DNA from: Treponema_I sp045616125
GTDB taxonomy: Bacteria; Spirochaetota; Spirochaetia; Treponematales; Treponemataceae
Direction: 5' to 3'
Assembly (NCBI GenBank): GCA_045616125.1
Contig: JAZLGC010000055.1
Location: 5,095 to 69,094, forward strand
DNA length: 64,000 nucleotides
The position numbers and the translations under genes are program-made. Each line of letters starts with the position of its first letter. Position 1 is the first letter of the stretch. Positions 24,306 to 33,911 of this stretch are shown in pieces. Under the pieces are notes generated by a model, which had not been told where the DNA came from, made no database searches, and saw nothing but the letters and a program-made list of their open reading frames with translations.

Positions 24306-25946
24306 TTAGCGTTTGATGTAGCGGTCGTAAGCTGACTGCTGCAGTTCAATACAGCGTTTGATGTTTGAATCTTCAATTTTCTTGCAAACAGCATCAAAAT
24401 CTGACATTGGAACAGCACCGGTAATAAGACCCATAACTTTTTCGTTAACGTAGGTTGAAATATCGGTGTACAGTTTTGCGTATTCAGCGTTCTCTTCAAC
24501 AGTCATCTGAGCACCGCCTGGGAAGTAAGCAGAATAGCTTGATTTTCCCCAGTCTTCCATCATTTTTACGTACTGTGGTGGAATTACGGCAATTTCGCGT
24601 TTGTAGTCTGCATATTTTGCTGGCTGACCAGGAGCTGCAGTGTAGTAACGCATACATTCATCAAAGGTTTTGCCTTCAGGGTTAGCAGTCATTTTTTCGG
24701 TGAACTGTGGTTTTCCGTTAACCATGGTAAAGGTATCGCCTTCAATACCATAGTTAGAGAACAGAGCACCAGCTTCAGAGAAGAAGTAATCCATCCATTT
24801 TACAGCAAGTTCTGCTTTTCCAGCTTTTGCAGCTTTCTGAGAAACTACGTAAGCTGAGCCATTCAGCTGGTTAGGACGGCGGAAGGTAACTTTGTCGCCT
24901 TTCTTTTCAACTGGTACAGAAACTGCAACGAATTCAGCACCCTGAGCGCTTGCAGCAGCGAACATGGTTGAAGGGAAGGTATACATAGAAAGGAATGCAC
25001 CACACTGATTGTTGTTTACCAGTACGGGGTCACCCCAGAACTGTGTGCTTGAAGCAAAGTCCGGGTCAATGAGACCTTTTTCATACCAGCGGTTCATGGT
25101 TTCAAGGAATTTTCTAGCCCCTGCTTTGTTGTCATACAGAGAGTATTTTACTTTTCCGTTATCAATGTAGTAATCGGTTCCCCAGAAGTCCATGCAGAAT
25201 CCAAAACCGGCACCCAGGTCACGGATCTGGTTGGCAAATACACCCAGTGGAGCTTTACAACCTTTCTTTTCTTTGAATGCAGTCAGCATAACTTCCCAGT
25301 CATCGTAGGTTTCAGGGATATCAAGACCAAGTTCATCAAGCCAGTCTTTACGAACCATGAATCCGTAGAATGGTGGCTGTTCATCCTGCATGATGTACTG
25401 AACCTGAGCAATGCGGCCAGAGTCGGTACGGGTCATTTTCTGCAGTTCCGGGTTACCGTTGTTGATAGCTGCCATATAGTTAGGCATGAAAGCATCTGCA
25501 TAGGGAGTAAGGTCTAACAGGTATCCGTCATCGATAGCAGCGTCGATACCATCCGTGTAACCTACATAGTAGAGAATATCAGGAAGGTCTCCTGAAGCCC
25601 ACAGCAGGTTCTGCTGTTCAGTTTCTGATCCAGAAGCTGGAACAGACCATTCAATATGTACATTAGTACGTTTTTCCAATTCTTCAAAGAATGGAACCTT
25701 GTTCAGGTCGCCGCCACACAGGTTCATGGTAACAACATCATTGCTGGTCCAGATGGTCAGTGTGGTTTTTTCTTCGGTGAGTGGAAGCTGAACTTCCTTA
25801 AACTCTTTGTTGGTCAGATAGTGGTTGTCACTTTTAACAGCAGCTATAGTACCGCCTTTTTTGTCAGAACCACCACATGATGTGAGCAGTGTTGCAGTAA
25901 CCAGTGCTGCTGCAATAACTGCTGATACACGTTTCGTGCATTTCAT
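24306..25946 (-). CDS. LplA-like sugar ABC transporter binding lipoprotein
   Basis: The 546-residue protein is a family 1 extracellular solute-binding lipoprotein. The signal peptide ends in the lipobox LLTSC (Cys24). The mature part has the features of large LplA-type carbohydrate-binding proteins: TLTIWTSNDV, GDLPDILYYVG, a YGFMVRKDWLDELGLDIPETYDDW loop and a C-terminal helical lobe. It captures an oligosaccharide for the two permeases encoded divergently. The second ATG (25946) is chosen since AGGAGG abuts the first ATG but lies 9 nt from this one. The ligand is not predictable. Confidence 0.9.
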   Translation of the reverse strand: MKCTKRVSAVIAAALVTATLLTSCGGSDKKGGTIAAVKSDNHYLTNKEFKEVQLPLTEEKTTLTIWTSNDVVTMNLCGGDLNKVPFFEELEKRTNVHIEWSVPASGSETEQQNLLWASGDLPDILYYVGYTDGIDAAIDDGYLLDLTPYADAFMPNYMAAINNGNPELQKMTRTDSGRIAQVQYIMQDEQPPFYGFMVRKDWLDELGLDIPETYDDWEVMLTAFKEKKGCKAPLGVFANQIRDLGAGFGFCMDFWGTDYYIDNGKVKYSLYDNKAGARKFLETMNRWYEKGLIDPDFASSTQFWGDPVLVNNNQCGAFLSMYTFPSTMFAAASAQGAEFVAVSVPVEKKGDKVTFRRPNQLNGSAYVVSQKAAKAGKAELAVKWMDYFFSEAGALFSNYGIEGDTFTMVNGKPQFTEKMTANPEGKTFDECMRYYTAAPGQPAKYADYKREIAVIPPQYVKMMEDWGKSSYSAYFPGGAQMTVEENAEYAKLYTDISTYVNEKVMGLITGAVPMSDFDAVCKKIEDSNIKRCIELQQSAYDRYIKR

Positions 25947-26046
25947 ATACTTCATCCTCCTTAAGATGATTAACTGTTTCAGATGATTACATTGTGGATG
26001 ATGATTATTTTGGGTACAAGGTTGGGTGTTTGCGGATTATGACCAA

Positions 26047-26145
26047 TTTTTGCGCAGAATCGAGTCGTATCGTGATGCGCAAAAAATGCGTCATGCCTCA
26101 AAAATCGGGTTTTTAAAACGCAAAAATACTGTCATGAGTGCAAAA
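26047..26145. promoter_or_regulatory. Operator-like repeats between divergent sugar-transport genes
   Basis: TTTTTGCGCA (26047-26056) and TGCGCAAAAA (26076-26085) are a perfect 10-bp inverted repeat. A direct repeat of about 27 nt with a 41-bp period follows: CGCAAAAA then GTCATG then CAAAA at 26078-26104 and again at 26119-26145. Four-turn phasing and location suggest binding sites for an AraC-type protein, plausibly the regulator encoded at 28.2 kb. Confidence 0.6.
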
Positions 26146-26209
26146 GATGATTCTTTTACAGAAAAAAGGGGTGCCGTACAATAAAAAACGTAAGAAAGGA
26201 GGTATCGGA

Positions 26210-27166
26210 ATGACACAGACTGGTGTAAAACCGATAAAACAGAAAAAATTCACCCGTGAAGCAATCCGCAAGGATTTTGCAAGGAATAAAGTACGGTATC
26301 TTTTAATCCTGCCGTTAGTTGTTTTCTTTATAGTATTCAGTTATCTGCCAATGGTTGGTATTACCATGGCATTCTGTAATTACAAACCGAATCTTGGTAT
26401 TTTTGGCTCATTAGTAAAGAAGTTCGTCGGCTTCCAGCACTTTACAGACTTCTTCCATGGCATGTTCTTCTGGCGTCTTCTTAAAAATACCATCGTTCTT
26501 AATGTATGGAATCTGGTAATTTCATTTCCGCTTACTATTCTTGTATCCCTGCTTATTAATGAAGTAGAAGCAAAATGGTTCAAGAAATCAGTACAGACCA
26601 TCAGTTATCTTCCATACTTCATTTCTATGGTAGTTGTCTGCGGTATTGTTGTTGACTTCTGTAAGTCTACCGGTGTTCTTGGAACCATGATGTACCATAT
26701 TACCGGCAAAAACCGTAACCTTCTTGGTGTTGCAGATTTCTGGCGTACCATTTACATCGGCTCCGGCCTGTGGCAGGGTCTTGGTTTTGGAACCATTCTG
26801 TACATTGCAGCTCTTTCCGGTATTGACCAGCAGCTGTATGAAGCTGCAAAAATCGATGGCTGCGGCTATATGCGTCAGATGTGGCATGTAACTCTGCCTG
26901 GTATTCGTCCTACCATCGTTATCATGCTGATTATGCAGGTTGGTATGCTGATGGCTTCCAGCTATGAAAAAACCATTTTGATGTATAACCCTCAGATTTA
27001 TGAAAAGGCCGATATCATTGCTTCTTACGTATACCGCAAAGGTCTGCTTGAAGGTGGATACAGTTTCAGTACTGCTGTAGGACTTTTTAACAGTGTCATC
27101 AACTTTATCCTGATTGTTGTTACCAATAACATCAGCCGCAAATACAGCGAAACCAGTCTGTTCTAA
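26210..27166 (+). CDS. Sugar ABC transporter permease, LplB-like
   Basis: This 318-residue inner-membrane subunit has six hydrophobic segments and the EAA-type coupling loop YEAAKIDGCGYMRQMWHVTLPGI near residue 225. It is the first-position permease of an LplABC-type importer; the second permease follows after 15 nt. AAAGGAGG sits 7 nt upstream of the ATG at 26210, so the longer frame from 26138 is rejected. No ATPase gene is nearby, so a shared MsmK-type ATPase elsewhere probably powers it. Confidence 0.9.
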   Translation: MTQTGVKPIKQKKFTREAIRKDFARNKVRYLLILPLVVFFIVFSYLPMVGITMAFCNYKPNLGIFGSLVKKFVGFQHFTDFFHGMFFWRLLKNTIVLNVWNLVISFPLTILVSLLINEVEAKWFKKSVQTISYLPYFISMVVVCGIVVDFCKSTGVLGTMMYHITGKNRNLLGVADFWRTIYIGSGLWQGLGFGTILYIAALSGIDQQLYEAAKIDGCGYMRQMWHVTLPGIRPTIVIMLIMQVGMLMASSYEKTILMYNPQIYEKADIIASYVYRKGLLEGGYSFSTAVGLFNSVINFILIVVTNNISRKYSETSLF

Positions 27167-27181
27167 GAGAGGAATTGAAAA

Positions 27182-28087
27182 ATGGCTACTAAAACAATCA
27201 GAAAATCTTCTGCACGCATTATTTTTGAGGCTATCAACTACACCATGCTTACTGGTTTTGGCGTTCTTTGTCTTCTTCCGGTAATTCATGTTCTTTTCTG
27301 TTCACTCAGTGACCCTAACTGGCTGAATACACAGGCAGGACTGGTACTTTGGCCACATGGATTCAACCTTAAAGGTTATGAGCTGGTATTCAAAAACCAG
27401 CAGCTGATCCGCGGTTTCCTGAATACCGTGTTCTATGTTGTTGCTTCTACCGGTCTCGGTATGGTTCTTACTATCATTGGTGGATACGTGTTGTCACGTC
27501 AGGGACTTCTTTGGGGAAACGTCATTATGTTCCTTATGAGTTTTACCATGCTGTTCAGCGGCGGTATCGTTCCTCTGTACATCGTCATCAATAAACTGCA
27601 TCTGCTTGATACCCGGTGGGCAATTATCCTGCCTGCCTGTGTATCAACCTTCAACATTATCCTGATGCGTACTGCTTTTGCTGCCGTGCCGAAAGAAATG
27701 GAAGAATCTGCAACTCTTGACGGTGCTGGTGAACTGACCATCATCTTCAAGATTATGCTGCCTCTGGTTAAAGCCACCATGGCAACTGTTGCTCTGTACT
27801 ACATCATTGGTCACTGGAACTCATGGTTTCCGGCTGCCATGTACCTGAAAAACCGCAAACTGTATCCATTACAGCTGGTTCTGCGTGAGATTCTGATTAT
27901 CAATGACTCATCATCAAATGCACAGGCTGGTGCTTCTGCCGGTGAATATGCAGGAAACCTTGATGTATACAAACAGCTGGTAAAATACAGCACCATCATC
28001 ATTTCAAGTATTCCTATGATTGCTATCTATCCGTTTGTAATGAAATACTTCAAACAGGGTGTAATGGTAGGATCAATTAAAGGCTGA
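27182..28087 (+). CDS. Sugar ABC transporter permease, LplC/YtcP-like
   Basis: The second permease (301 residues, about six membrane segments) carries the coupling motif MEESATLDGAGELTIIFKIMLPL and the conserved GHWNSWFPAAMYLKNR segment of LplC/YtcP proteins. GAGGA precedes the ATG. It completes the channel with the upstream permease and receives substrate from the lipoprotein encoded on the opposite strand. A strong terminator follows within 30 nt. Confidence 0.9.
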   Translation: MATKTIRKSSARIIFEAINYTMLTGFGVLCLLPVIHVLFCSLSDPNWLNTQAGLVLWPHGFNLKGYELVFKNQQLIRGFLNTVFYVVASTGLGMVLTIIGGYVLSRQGLLWGNVIMFLMSFTMLFSGGIVPLYIVINKLHLLDTRWAIILPACVSTFNIILMRTAFAAVPKEMEESATLDGAGELTIIFKIMLPLVKATMATVALYYIIGHWNSWFPAAMYLKNRKLYPLQLVLREILIINDSSSNAQAGASAGEYAGNLDVYKQLVKYSTIIISSIPMIAIYPFVMKYFKQGVMVGSIKG

Positions 28088-28111
28088 TATAAAAATTTGT
28101 TGCTCTCCTTT

Positions 28112-28148
28112 GGCCGCTGGAGCCGTCTTCTCCAGCGGCCTTTTTTTT
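28112..28148 (+). terminator. Rho-independent terminator after the permease pair
   Basis: GGCCGCTGGAG (28112-28122) pairs perfectly with CTCCAGCGGCC (28130-28140) around a 7-nt loop, followed by eight T residues. Confidence 0.95.
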
Positions 28149-28201
28149 GTGACAGAAAATGATAATTACTATAAAATATTTTCACTTGTAAGGAGCGGCA
28201 G

Positions 28202-30517
28202 GTGGATACCAGTTATTTCAAGAAGAAGTCTGAACGATCTGTATACAACACAATCTTCATGTCATATATTCTCAGTGCTGTGGTAACTCTGGCCATTTGC
28301 GGCCTTGGTTTTTTTCACTTCTATCGGTATATATCAGAAGACGTATTCAAAACTGCCCAGCGACAAGCACAACTTTCTGCGCAGCTTATAGAACAGCAAT
28401 GTGCATCAACGCAAAACCTGCTGGAAGTTCTTTCCAATGACACCACGTTCAAGAAATTCACCGATTACGATGATGATGAATTTCACCGCCAGAATTACGA
28501 AATAAGCAAATTTCGTACCAATGTCATGAACAACGCCAGTATCTTCCAATACTGTAACGATGTGTACTTTTATTTTATCAATTCAGATTCTCTCTTTGGA
28601 CTGAACACCCGCCGTTATTCCCACGACATGATAGAACTGTTTTTTACGTCTACTCCCTACAGCCGGGAAGAATTTTACCGACTCATCGATTTTAAAGGCC
28701 TTGGTACCACGGCAGTTCTGGATAATGGTTCTGTTCTTTTTATGCGTTCCTGTTACAACGATGAACGGGAACGGGTGGCTGTTATTATAGCAGACGTAAA
28801 GCTTTCTACCGTTGTTAACCAGATGCATCAGTTCTATCCTGACAACAGTCTGGTTATTGCAAGTAACGACACCGTTCTTCTTTCATCTGCTGCCGGAATT
28901 GATATCCCGTTGCATGAAATCACCCAGGGGCTTTCCGGATCGAATACCCGGTCGGACAGCCTGATAAAGATAAAATATAACGGTGACAATTACCGCACTT
29001 TGTTTCAGCGGGTAAATGGTATTGGGTGGAGCTGTTACGTAATCATTCCGGAGAACAACCTGCTCTCCGGGCTGTTAAGTTTCTGGCGAGTGGCGCTGGT
29101 ATTATCCGCTGTGGCCATTACCATTACGATTATCATGGCCCGCCGAATGACCAGCCGCACCTATGCACCGGTAAAGCAGATAATCGGAATGATGCATGAA
29201 GAAGGGCAGGGGGATTTCCCTGAAACCTACGAAAATCTCATAAAGGCTCTTTCCAGGTTGAAGAAGGAAAACCGGGAACTGCACACCACCGACATGGAAT
29301 TCCGGAAAAAGCAGATTCAGTCTTCCGTACGACAGGTTCTTAATGGTGAAATAACTGAACCGGCTGTAACAAACCAGATTATGCAGGATTGGGTAAATTA
29401 TGCAGAAGACGATGTGTTTGCCCTCGCTTTGGTACACTTGACTATTGCCAAAGATAACCACGTATTTGAGGCAAATGAGCAGGGCGTGTTGAATGCCGAC
29501 AGCATTGATCTGATGGAATTTGTTCTCCGCAATGTTCTTGATGAAAGACTTTTCAGTCAGTTCAAAGGCGAATTGATTAATGATGGAAAAGATTTTGTTC
29601 TGTATATTCACTGTACAAAAGCCCATCATGGACAGGTAACCGAAATTCTCAATGACTGTATGAATTTTCTTCGGAAAACCATGAAGATTCATCCCACGAT
29701 TATCATCAGTGATTGTCTTGAGAATATCGAACTTTTGAATCAGGTGTATACCACACTCACCGACGAGTTAATGTTCAACCAGTTCTGGCAGAATGACAGC
29801 GAAAACCAGCCGGTGGTAAAGCTGGGTAACCTGGAAGAATATGCTGACAAATACAGTAATGACCGGTTTGTTATGCAGACCGGCCGTCTGATGAACTATC
29901 TTGAGGTTCAGGATTTTGTTGCTGCCTGGCGTTCTCTTGATGAAATAATTGACACTACCTTTCCGAAAGACCGCAAACACCTGAAGCAGAATCTGTACCG
30001 TATGTACGGCCTCATTGGTACTATCACCACTTTTATGGATATTCCTGATGACAACTTGTTTTCTCAGCAGAGTTATGAAGAAAAACTGTTTGCTGTAGAA
30101 AACATTACGGAATTCAAGCAGCTGATTCATGAAATATTTGACAAAATTATTGAGTATAAAGCCAAATCGGAAGACAGTGCTCCCTTATGGGTTGAGCAGG
30201 TTGATGATTATATCAGGAAGAATTTCCGTGACATCAATCTTACGGTTTCAAGTCTTGCTGATACCTTTGATGTAAGCGTATCCCACTTAAGCCGAACCTA
30301 CAAACAGTTCACCGGAACCGGTGCTCTGGACCGTATTCATGAAATGCGCATTGCAGCTGCAAAGGAACTTCTCTTAAAAGGGGTTAGTGTAGAAGATACT
30401 GCCCAGCAGTGCGGCTATCTTGACGGAAAGGCGCTGAGAAGGGCGTTTACCAATTATGAGGGTGTTACGCCGGGGAAATTCCGGGAAGCTGGTATCAGGC
30501 GGGTGCTGGCGGACTGA
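28202..30517 (+). CDS. Membrane-bound AraC-family regulator with extracytoplasmic sensor
   Basis: The 771-residue protein starts at GTG 28202, about 7 nt after AAGGAG. It has transmembrane helices near 21-43 and 295-315 enclosing a ~250-residue external sensor region (Cache-like), a cytoplasmic linker, and a C-terminal AraC HTH pair (about 665-765: NLTVSSLADTFDVSVSHLSR and VSVEDTAQQCGYLDGKALRRAF). Such regulators sit beside LplABC-type transporters in Firmicutes and Treponema and respond to glycans directly, without a kinase. The adjacent transporter genes are the likely target. Confidence 0.9.
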   Translation: MDTSYFKKKSERSVYNTIFMSYILSAVVTLAICGLGFFHFYRYISEDVFKTAQRQAQLSAQLIEQQCASTQNLLEVLSNDTTFKKFTDYDDDEFHRQNYEISKFRTNVMNNASIFQYCNDVYFYFINSDSLFGLNTRRYSHDMIELFFTSTPYSREEFYRLIDFKGLGTTAVLDNGSVLFMRSCYNDERERVAVIIADVKLSTVVNQMHQFYPDNSLVIASNDTVLLSSAAGIDIPLHEITQGLSGSNTRSDSLIKIKYNGDNYRTLFQRVNGIGWSCYVIIPENNLLSGLLSFWRVALVLSAVAITITIIMARRMTSRTYAPVKQIIGMMHEEGQGDFPETYENLIKALSRLKKENRELHTTDMEFRKKQIQSSVRQVLNGEITEPAVTNQIMQDWVNYAEDDVFALALVHLTIAKDNHVFEANEQGVLNADSIDLMEFVLRNVLDERLFSQFKGELINDGKDFVLYIHCTKAHHGQVTEILNDCMNFLRKTMKIHPTIIISDCLENIELLNQVYTTLTDELMFNQFWQNDSENQPVVKLGNLEEYADKYSNDRFVMQTGRLMNYLEVQDFVAAWRSLDEIIDTTFPKDRKHLKQNLYRMYGLIGTITTFMDIPDDNLFSQQSYEEKLFAVENITEFKQLIHEIFDKIIEYKAKSEDSAPLWVEQVDDYIRKNFRDINLTVSSLADTFDVSVSHLSRTYKQFTGTGALDRIHEMRIAAAKELLLKGVSVEDTAQQCGYLDGKALRRAFTNYEGVTPGKFREAGIRRVLAD

Positions 30518-30557
30518 TATGTCGCCATCACGCGCCTGAATGTTTCAGCTACAGTGA

Positions 30558-32507
30558 TTAATTGTTCTCAATAACCAGTACGTATTTTGATGATACATAG
30601 CCTGGTTTGTTTGCACCATTGAATTCTGCAATGAGTGTAACGTCATGAGCACCATCGCTCAGGTCTGCACATGGGAATACTACTGTTGCTTCCATGTTTG
30701 CTCCATTAAGGGCAGGAACAATTTCAGCACTCTTAACGCCATCTACAACCATCCAGATTTTATTGTAATCCCAGGTCTGAGATTCTGATACGGTAAAGCT
30801 CAGTTTGTTCTTAGAGGAATCAGCACCGGTGCCACCTTCTGCATAGGCTCTTGTAACAGTAATGGTTCCATCGTCAGGGGTAACTTCTTCGCCATCCCAG
30901 GCACTTGTTACTGAAGCCTTGCTGAACAGGCGGTCTTTTGGATCAAAGATAGTCCATGTTCCAGCTGTTTTGTAAGAAGCAACCAGAACAACATCAGTAT
31001 AACCGGTGTAAGAAGCTGTATCGTATTTTGCTTTTGTTCCGTCAGCAGCAATGCGATTCCACTGCTTGAACTTACCGCCGCCCTTTACCAGATTATCATC
31101 TTTTTCAGCATCATCGGTTGAAGGATCCCAAAGGGTAAGAGTTGCAGTTGTTCCATTATAACTACCTTCTTCTACTAATGTTGCAGTTCCGGTTTTATCG
31201 CTTGATCCGCCGTCTTTGTTATAGGTAAAGGTAAAGCGGTTCAGATAGTCTCCGGTAAATCCGGCCAGTGTACTGTAAGCCCAACCAGAGGTAAGACCAT
31301 TAGTATTAGCAGAGCGCATACGGATGGCATAAATCTTGCCTGTATCAAGGGTAAGAGTTGCAGTTGTGCTGTTCATGAATACGCTGCCACCGGCATAAAG
31401 TGGTGAGTGATAGAAATCAACTGTAGTGGCGTCAATGTCACGGCCACTGAGGATAGCAACTGTTGAAAGACCAGTAATGGCTTCCCATGCAGTATCAGCA
31501 GCAACAACAGAAGTTGCAGAAGCACTGGCAGCGGTAATATCTGCTACTTCAATTTCAAAGAAGTCTTCAGTTTTTGACTCATCTGTCCAGGTTACTACAA
31601 CAGGATAGTGACCGTTGGAAACAGTTTTATCGGTATAAGTAACTGTTACGTTTTTTGGCGCTTCTGGGGCAGTACCCATAAAGTTAGTGATAATCTGGTC
31701 TTCATAATCGCGTTTGCCTGGCAGAACGTTGATGATATCACTCCAGTGGTATTCAACAGTCTGTCCGCCAAACGTCTTGCTAAAAGTCAGCATGAAAGAA
31801 TAATAACCAGGGGTTACGTCAGACAGGGTAAAATCAGATGAGGTGTTGCTTTCATTCCAGTCAAAAGTACCTTCAAAAGCTTTAACTTTGGTACCGGTAG
31901 AAATGTTGTACAGTCCTGCAGTAATGTCCCATTCAGAAGGAATGATTGTTGCTGGCAGTGTGATGGCAAAGGCTACGGTTGCTGGGGTTTTCAGGTTATC
32001 GGTTGTAAGGGTGAATTTGGCAGTTGCTGCCCAGCGGCTTAAGTCTACGGTAGCGTGTCCTACAAGCCATGCCTTGTTTGTTACGTCAGAAGCTGCTGGA
32101 GTCTTTTCAACAGAAGAACCGTCATATTCAGCAGGGAATGCTGCAAGGGTCAGGTTCCAGTTTTTTGGTGAAATTTCAATTTCAAAGTCACCGTTTTTTG
32201 GCCCTGCAAGGGTAAGTGGTCCTTTTGCATAGATTTCACCATCATTGGCGGTACCGAAGAGCCAGAATTTTACAGAATCACCGTTTTCATACATATCGGC
32301 CATAATGGCACGGCTTGTGGCAGATCTGGCAGACCGGACGCAGTCACCGTAATTGGTTACAGAAAGTGTCAGGGTACGGGTCTGACCGTTTTTATTTAAG
32401 TCAACGGTACCTGCGTTACTTCCAGCCAGAAAATTACAGCTGGTAAGCATTACTGCTGCAATAAGCAATGCTCCTGCTGCGACTAAGAGATTCTTCACTT
32501 TTTTCAT
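30558..32507 (-). CDS. Large surface lipoprotein with InlB-type repeat
   Basis: This 649-residue lipoprotein has the lipobox MLTSC (Cys24); its start follows AAGGAGAAAG. An N-terminal domain (about 40-290) holds the marks DLSRW, ITAGLY, VTPGYYSF and IINVLPGK, which recur in the same order in the upstream 278-residue lipoprotein. A fibronectin-like region follows (about 290-420), then a Listeria-Bacteroides-type repeat around FTFTYNKDGGSSDKT to KFKQWNRIAADGT, and a C-terminal beta domain. It is probably displayed on the cell surface. No function is known; adhesion or glycan contact is speculation. Confidence 0.75.
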   Translation of the reverse strand: MKKVKNLLVAAGALLIAAVMLTSCNFLAGSNAGTVDLNKNGQTRTLTLSVTNYGDCVRSARSATSRAIMADMYENGDSVKFWLFGTANDGEIYAKGPLTLAGPKNGDFEIEISPKNWNLTLAAFPAEYDGSSVEKTPAASDVTNKAWLVGHATVDLSRWAATAKFTLTTDNLKTPATVAFAITLPATIIPSEWDITAGLYNISTGTKVKAFEGTFDWNESNTSSDFTLSDVTPGYYSFMLTFSKTFGGQTVEYHWSDIINVLPGKRDYEDQIITNFMGTAPEAPKNVTVTYTDKTVSNGHYPVVVTWTDESKTEDFFEIEVADITAASASATSVVAADTAWEAITGLSTVAILSGRDIDATTVDFYHSPLYAGGSVFMNSTTATLTLDTGKIYAIRMRSANTNGLTSGWAYSTLAGFTGDYLNRFTFTYNKDGGSSDKTGTATLVEEGSYNGTTATLTLWDPSTDDAEKDDNLVKGGGKFKQWNRIAADGTKAKYDTASYTGYTDVVLVASYKTAGTWTIFDPKDRLFSKASVTSAWDGEEVTPDDGTITVTRAYAEGGTGADSSKNKLSFTVSESQTWDYNKIWMVVDGVKSAEIVPALNGANMEATVVFPCADLSDGAHDVTLIAEFNGANKPGYVSSKYVLVIENN

Positions 32508-32569
32508 CTCTTTCTCCTTATTATGTGATGTACCGTTAATCGTTACATCAGATTTACATATATACATCA

Positions 32570-33406
32570 TCAGTCTCCTGTTCCGCTTGCAACGGCATAC
32601 TCGGGACCGAGAATGTTTGGTATTGTCACGGTATGATACATACCGTTTGTTCCTGGCTGAATCAGGATTATGTCCTGGTACTCAGTTTTATTTACTGCAT
32701 CCAGATTGAATATGACCCTGAAACAGTAGTATCCGGGAATAACCCCTGTTTTGATAAAAGTATCAGTATTGGCATCTTCAAAAAGAGTAACCAGGGTGCC
32801 TTCCGGAATATCAGATCCAACCTGATATAAACCGGCAGTAACGGTTACTCCTTCTGCAGAAAAACCGTCTAAGGTAAGCCCAAATGATATATCTGTTGGT
32901 GTGGTTAACCTGTCAGAGTTCAGAACAAAATGAATGGTGCGCACCCACCGGGATAAATCAACCTGAACCTGATCGGCAAGAATAGCTGTTGAAAAAACCG
33001 TATCTGCAGAGGGTGGAATAGTACCTTCTGTAATTGCAGCTGCCGTTAACACCCATTTTTTCTTTCCCAGATTAATCTGTGTGTTTCCGGTAAAATTGCC
33101 GTCTTCTGAAATCAGATTCAGTTTTTGCGGTTCCAGTACTTCACCATCAGATGCAATTCCGTACAGGTATACATCAAGACCGGCCAAATGGTCGTCTTCA
33201 ATGGACAGATAATCTTCACACATCATTGTACGTATGATAGGTTCGTTTTTCTTAACCGTAAAAGGTGTACTGATTTCAAGTTGAACTGTTTCAGTTGTAT
33301 CAACTGCCGGGGTAAACAGGAGTGGGGCACAACTGGTACAACAGGCTGCAGCAATCAGCAATACGAGGAATCTTGAAATGTGGCAGATAGACTTTGGTGT
33401 AAACAT
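32570..33406 (-). CDS. Surface lipoprotein, paralogous to the next gene's N-terminal domain
   Basis: The 278-residue protein has a lipobox (CCTSC, Cys26) and one beta-rich domain. Its landmarks LYGIASDGEV, VDLSRW, TAGLYQVGSD, VIPGYYCFRVIF and IILIQPGTNG line up in order with those of the 649-residue lipoprotein downstream, so the genes likely arose by duplication. It lies 4 nt after the 166-residue lipoprotein gene. I do not recognise a named family. Confidence 0.72.
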   Translation of the reverse strand: MFTPKSICHISRFLVLLIAAACCTSCAPLLFTPAVDTTETVQLEISTPFTVKKNEPIIRTMMCEDYLSIEDDHLAGLDVYLYGIASDGEVLEPQKLNLISEDGNFTGNTQINLGKKKWVLTAAAITEGTIPPSADTVFSTAILADQVQVDLSRWVRTIHFVLNSDRLTTPTDISFGLTLDGFSAEGVTVTAGLYQVGSDIPEGTLVTLFEDANTDTFIKTGVIPGYYCFRVIFNLDAVNKTEYQDIILIQPGTNGMYHTVTIPNILGPEYAVASGTGD

Positions 33407-33410
33407 TATT

Positions 33411-33911
33411 TCAAGTTCCTAAAATAGCGTCGTAAATAACCAAGCTTGTTATATCAGTGTAAGTAAATAACTGACCATCAATGGTTACCGTGCAGGTAAG
33501 TACCAGTTTATAGGTGCCAATGGGGAGGTTTTCGTCTGGTACATACAAAGAAAATGCCTGCTGATTATCTTCTGATGAACGGAATGCAACGCGCTGGCTG
33601 TAGCCTTTTAATCCTTCATCAACAGATACAATAGGTGTGTTATCGTCATCCCGGCTGTATAAAGCCCAAAGATAGCTGTCGCAGTTAACCGGAGCAAATA
33701 ATGTTACAGATCCGTCTGAACGAAGAAGATATGCCGGTTGAAGCATCAGATCCGGATCAAAACCCGGAAAACCGGGATTGTCCGATTTTACAAGATCTGC
33801 ACTGGTAAAGTTACTGTTATAGCTTTCAAACATATCAGTAAGACCATTACTGCATGAAACTGCCATCACAAAACTGAAGAAAATGCAGATAAGAGCAAAC
33901 TGTTTTTTCAT
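33411..33911 (-). CDS. Small Ig-like lipoprotein
   Basis: This 166-residue protein has a signal peptide with lipobox MAVSC (Cys20) and one beta-sandwich-like domain (GSVTLFAPVNCDSYLWALY to GTYKLVLTCTVTIDGQLF). It is too divergent to name. Its ATG overlaps the WD40 gene stop by 4 nt, so both are made together. It may be a surface or periplasmic partner of the neighbouring proteins. Confidence 0.72.
   Translation of the reverse strand: MKKQFALICIFFSFVMAVSCSNGLTDMFESYNSNFTSADLVKSDNPGFPGFDPDLMLQPAYLLRSDGSVTLFAPVNCDSYLWALYSRDDDNTPIVSVDEGLKGYSQRVAFRSSEDNQQAFSLYVPDENLPIGTYKLVLTCTVTIDGQLFTYTDITSLVIYDAILGT

Noticed and set aside
31426..32232. Plus-strand genes opposite the large lipoprotein gene
   Set aside because: They are antisense shadows of a gene with signal peptide, lipobox and good ribosome binding site; their translations show no domain and no site.
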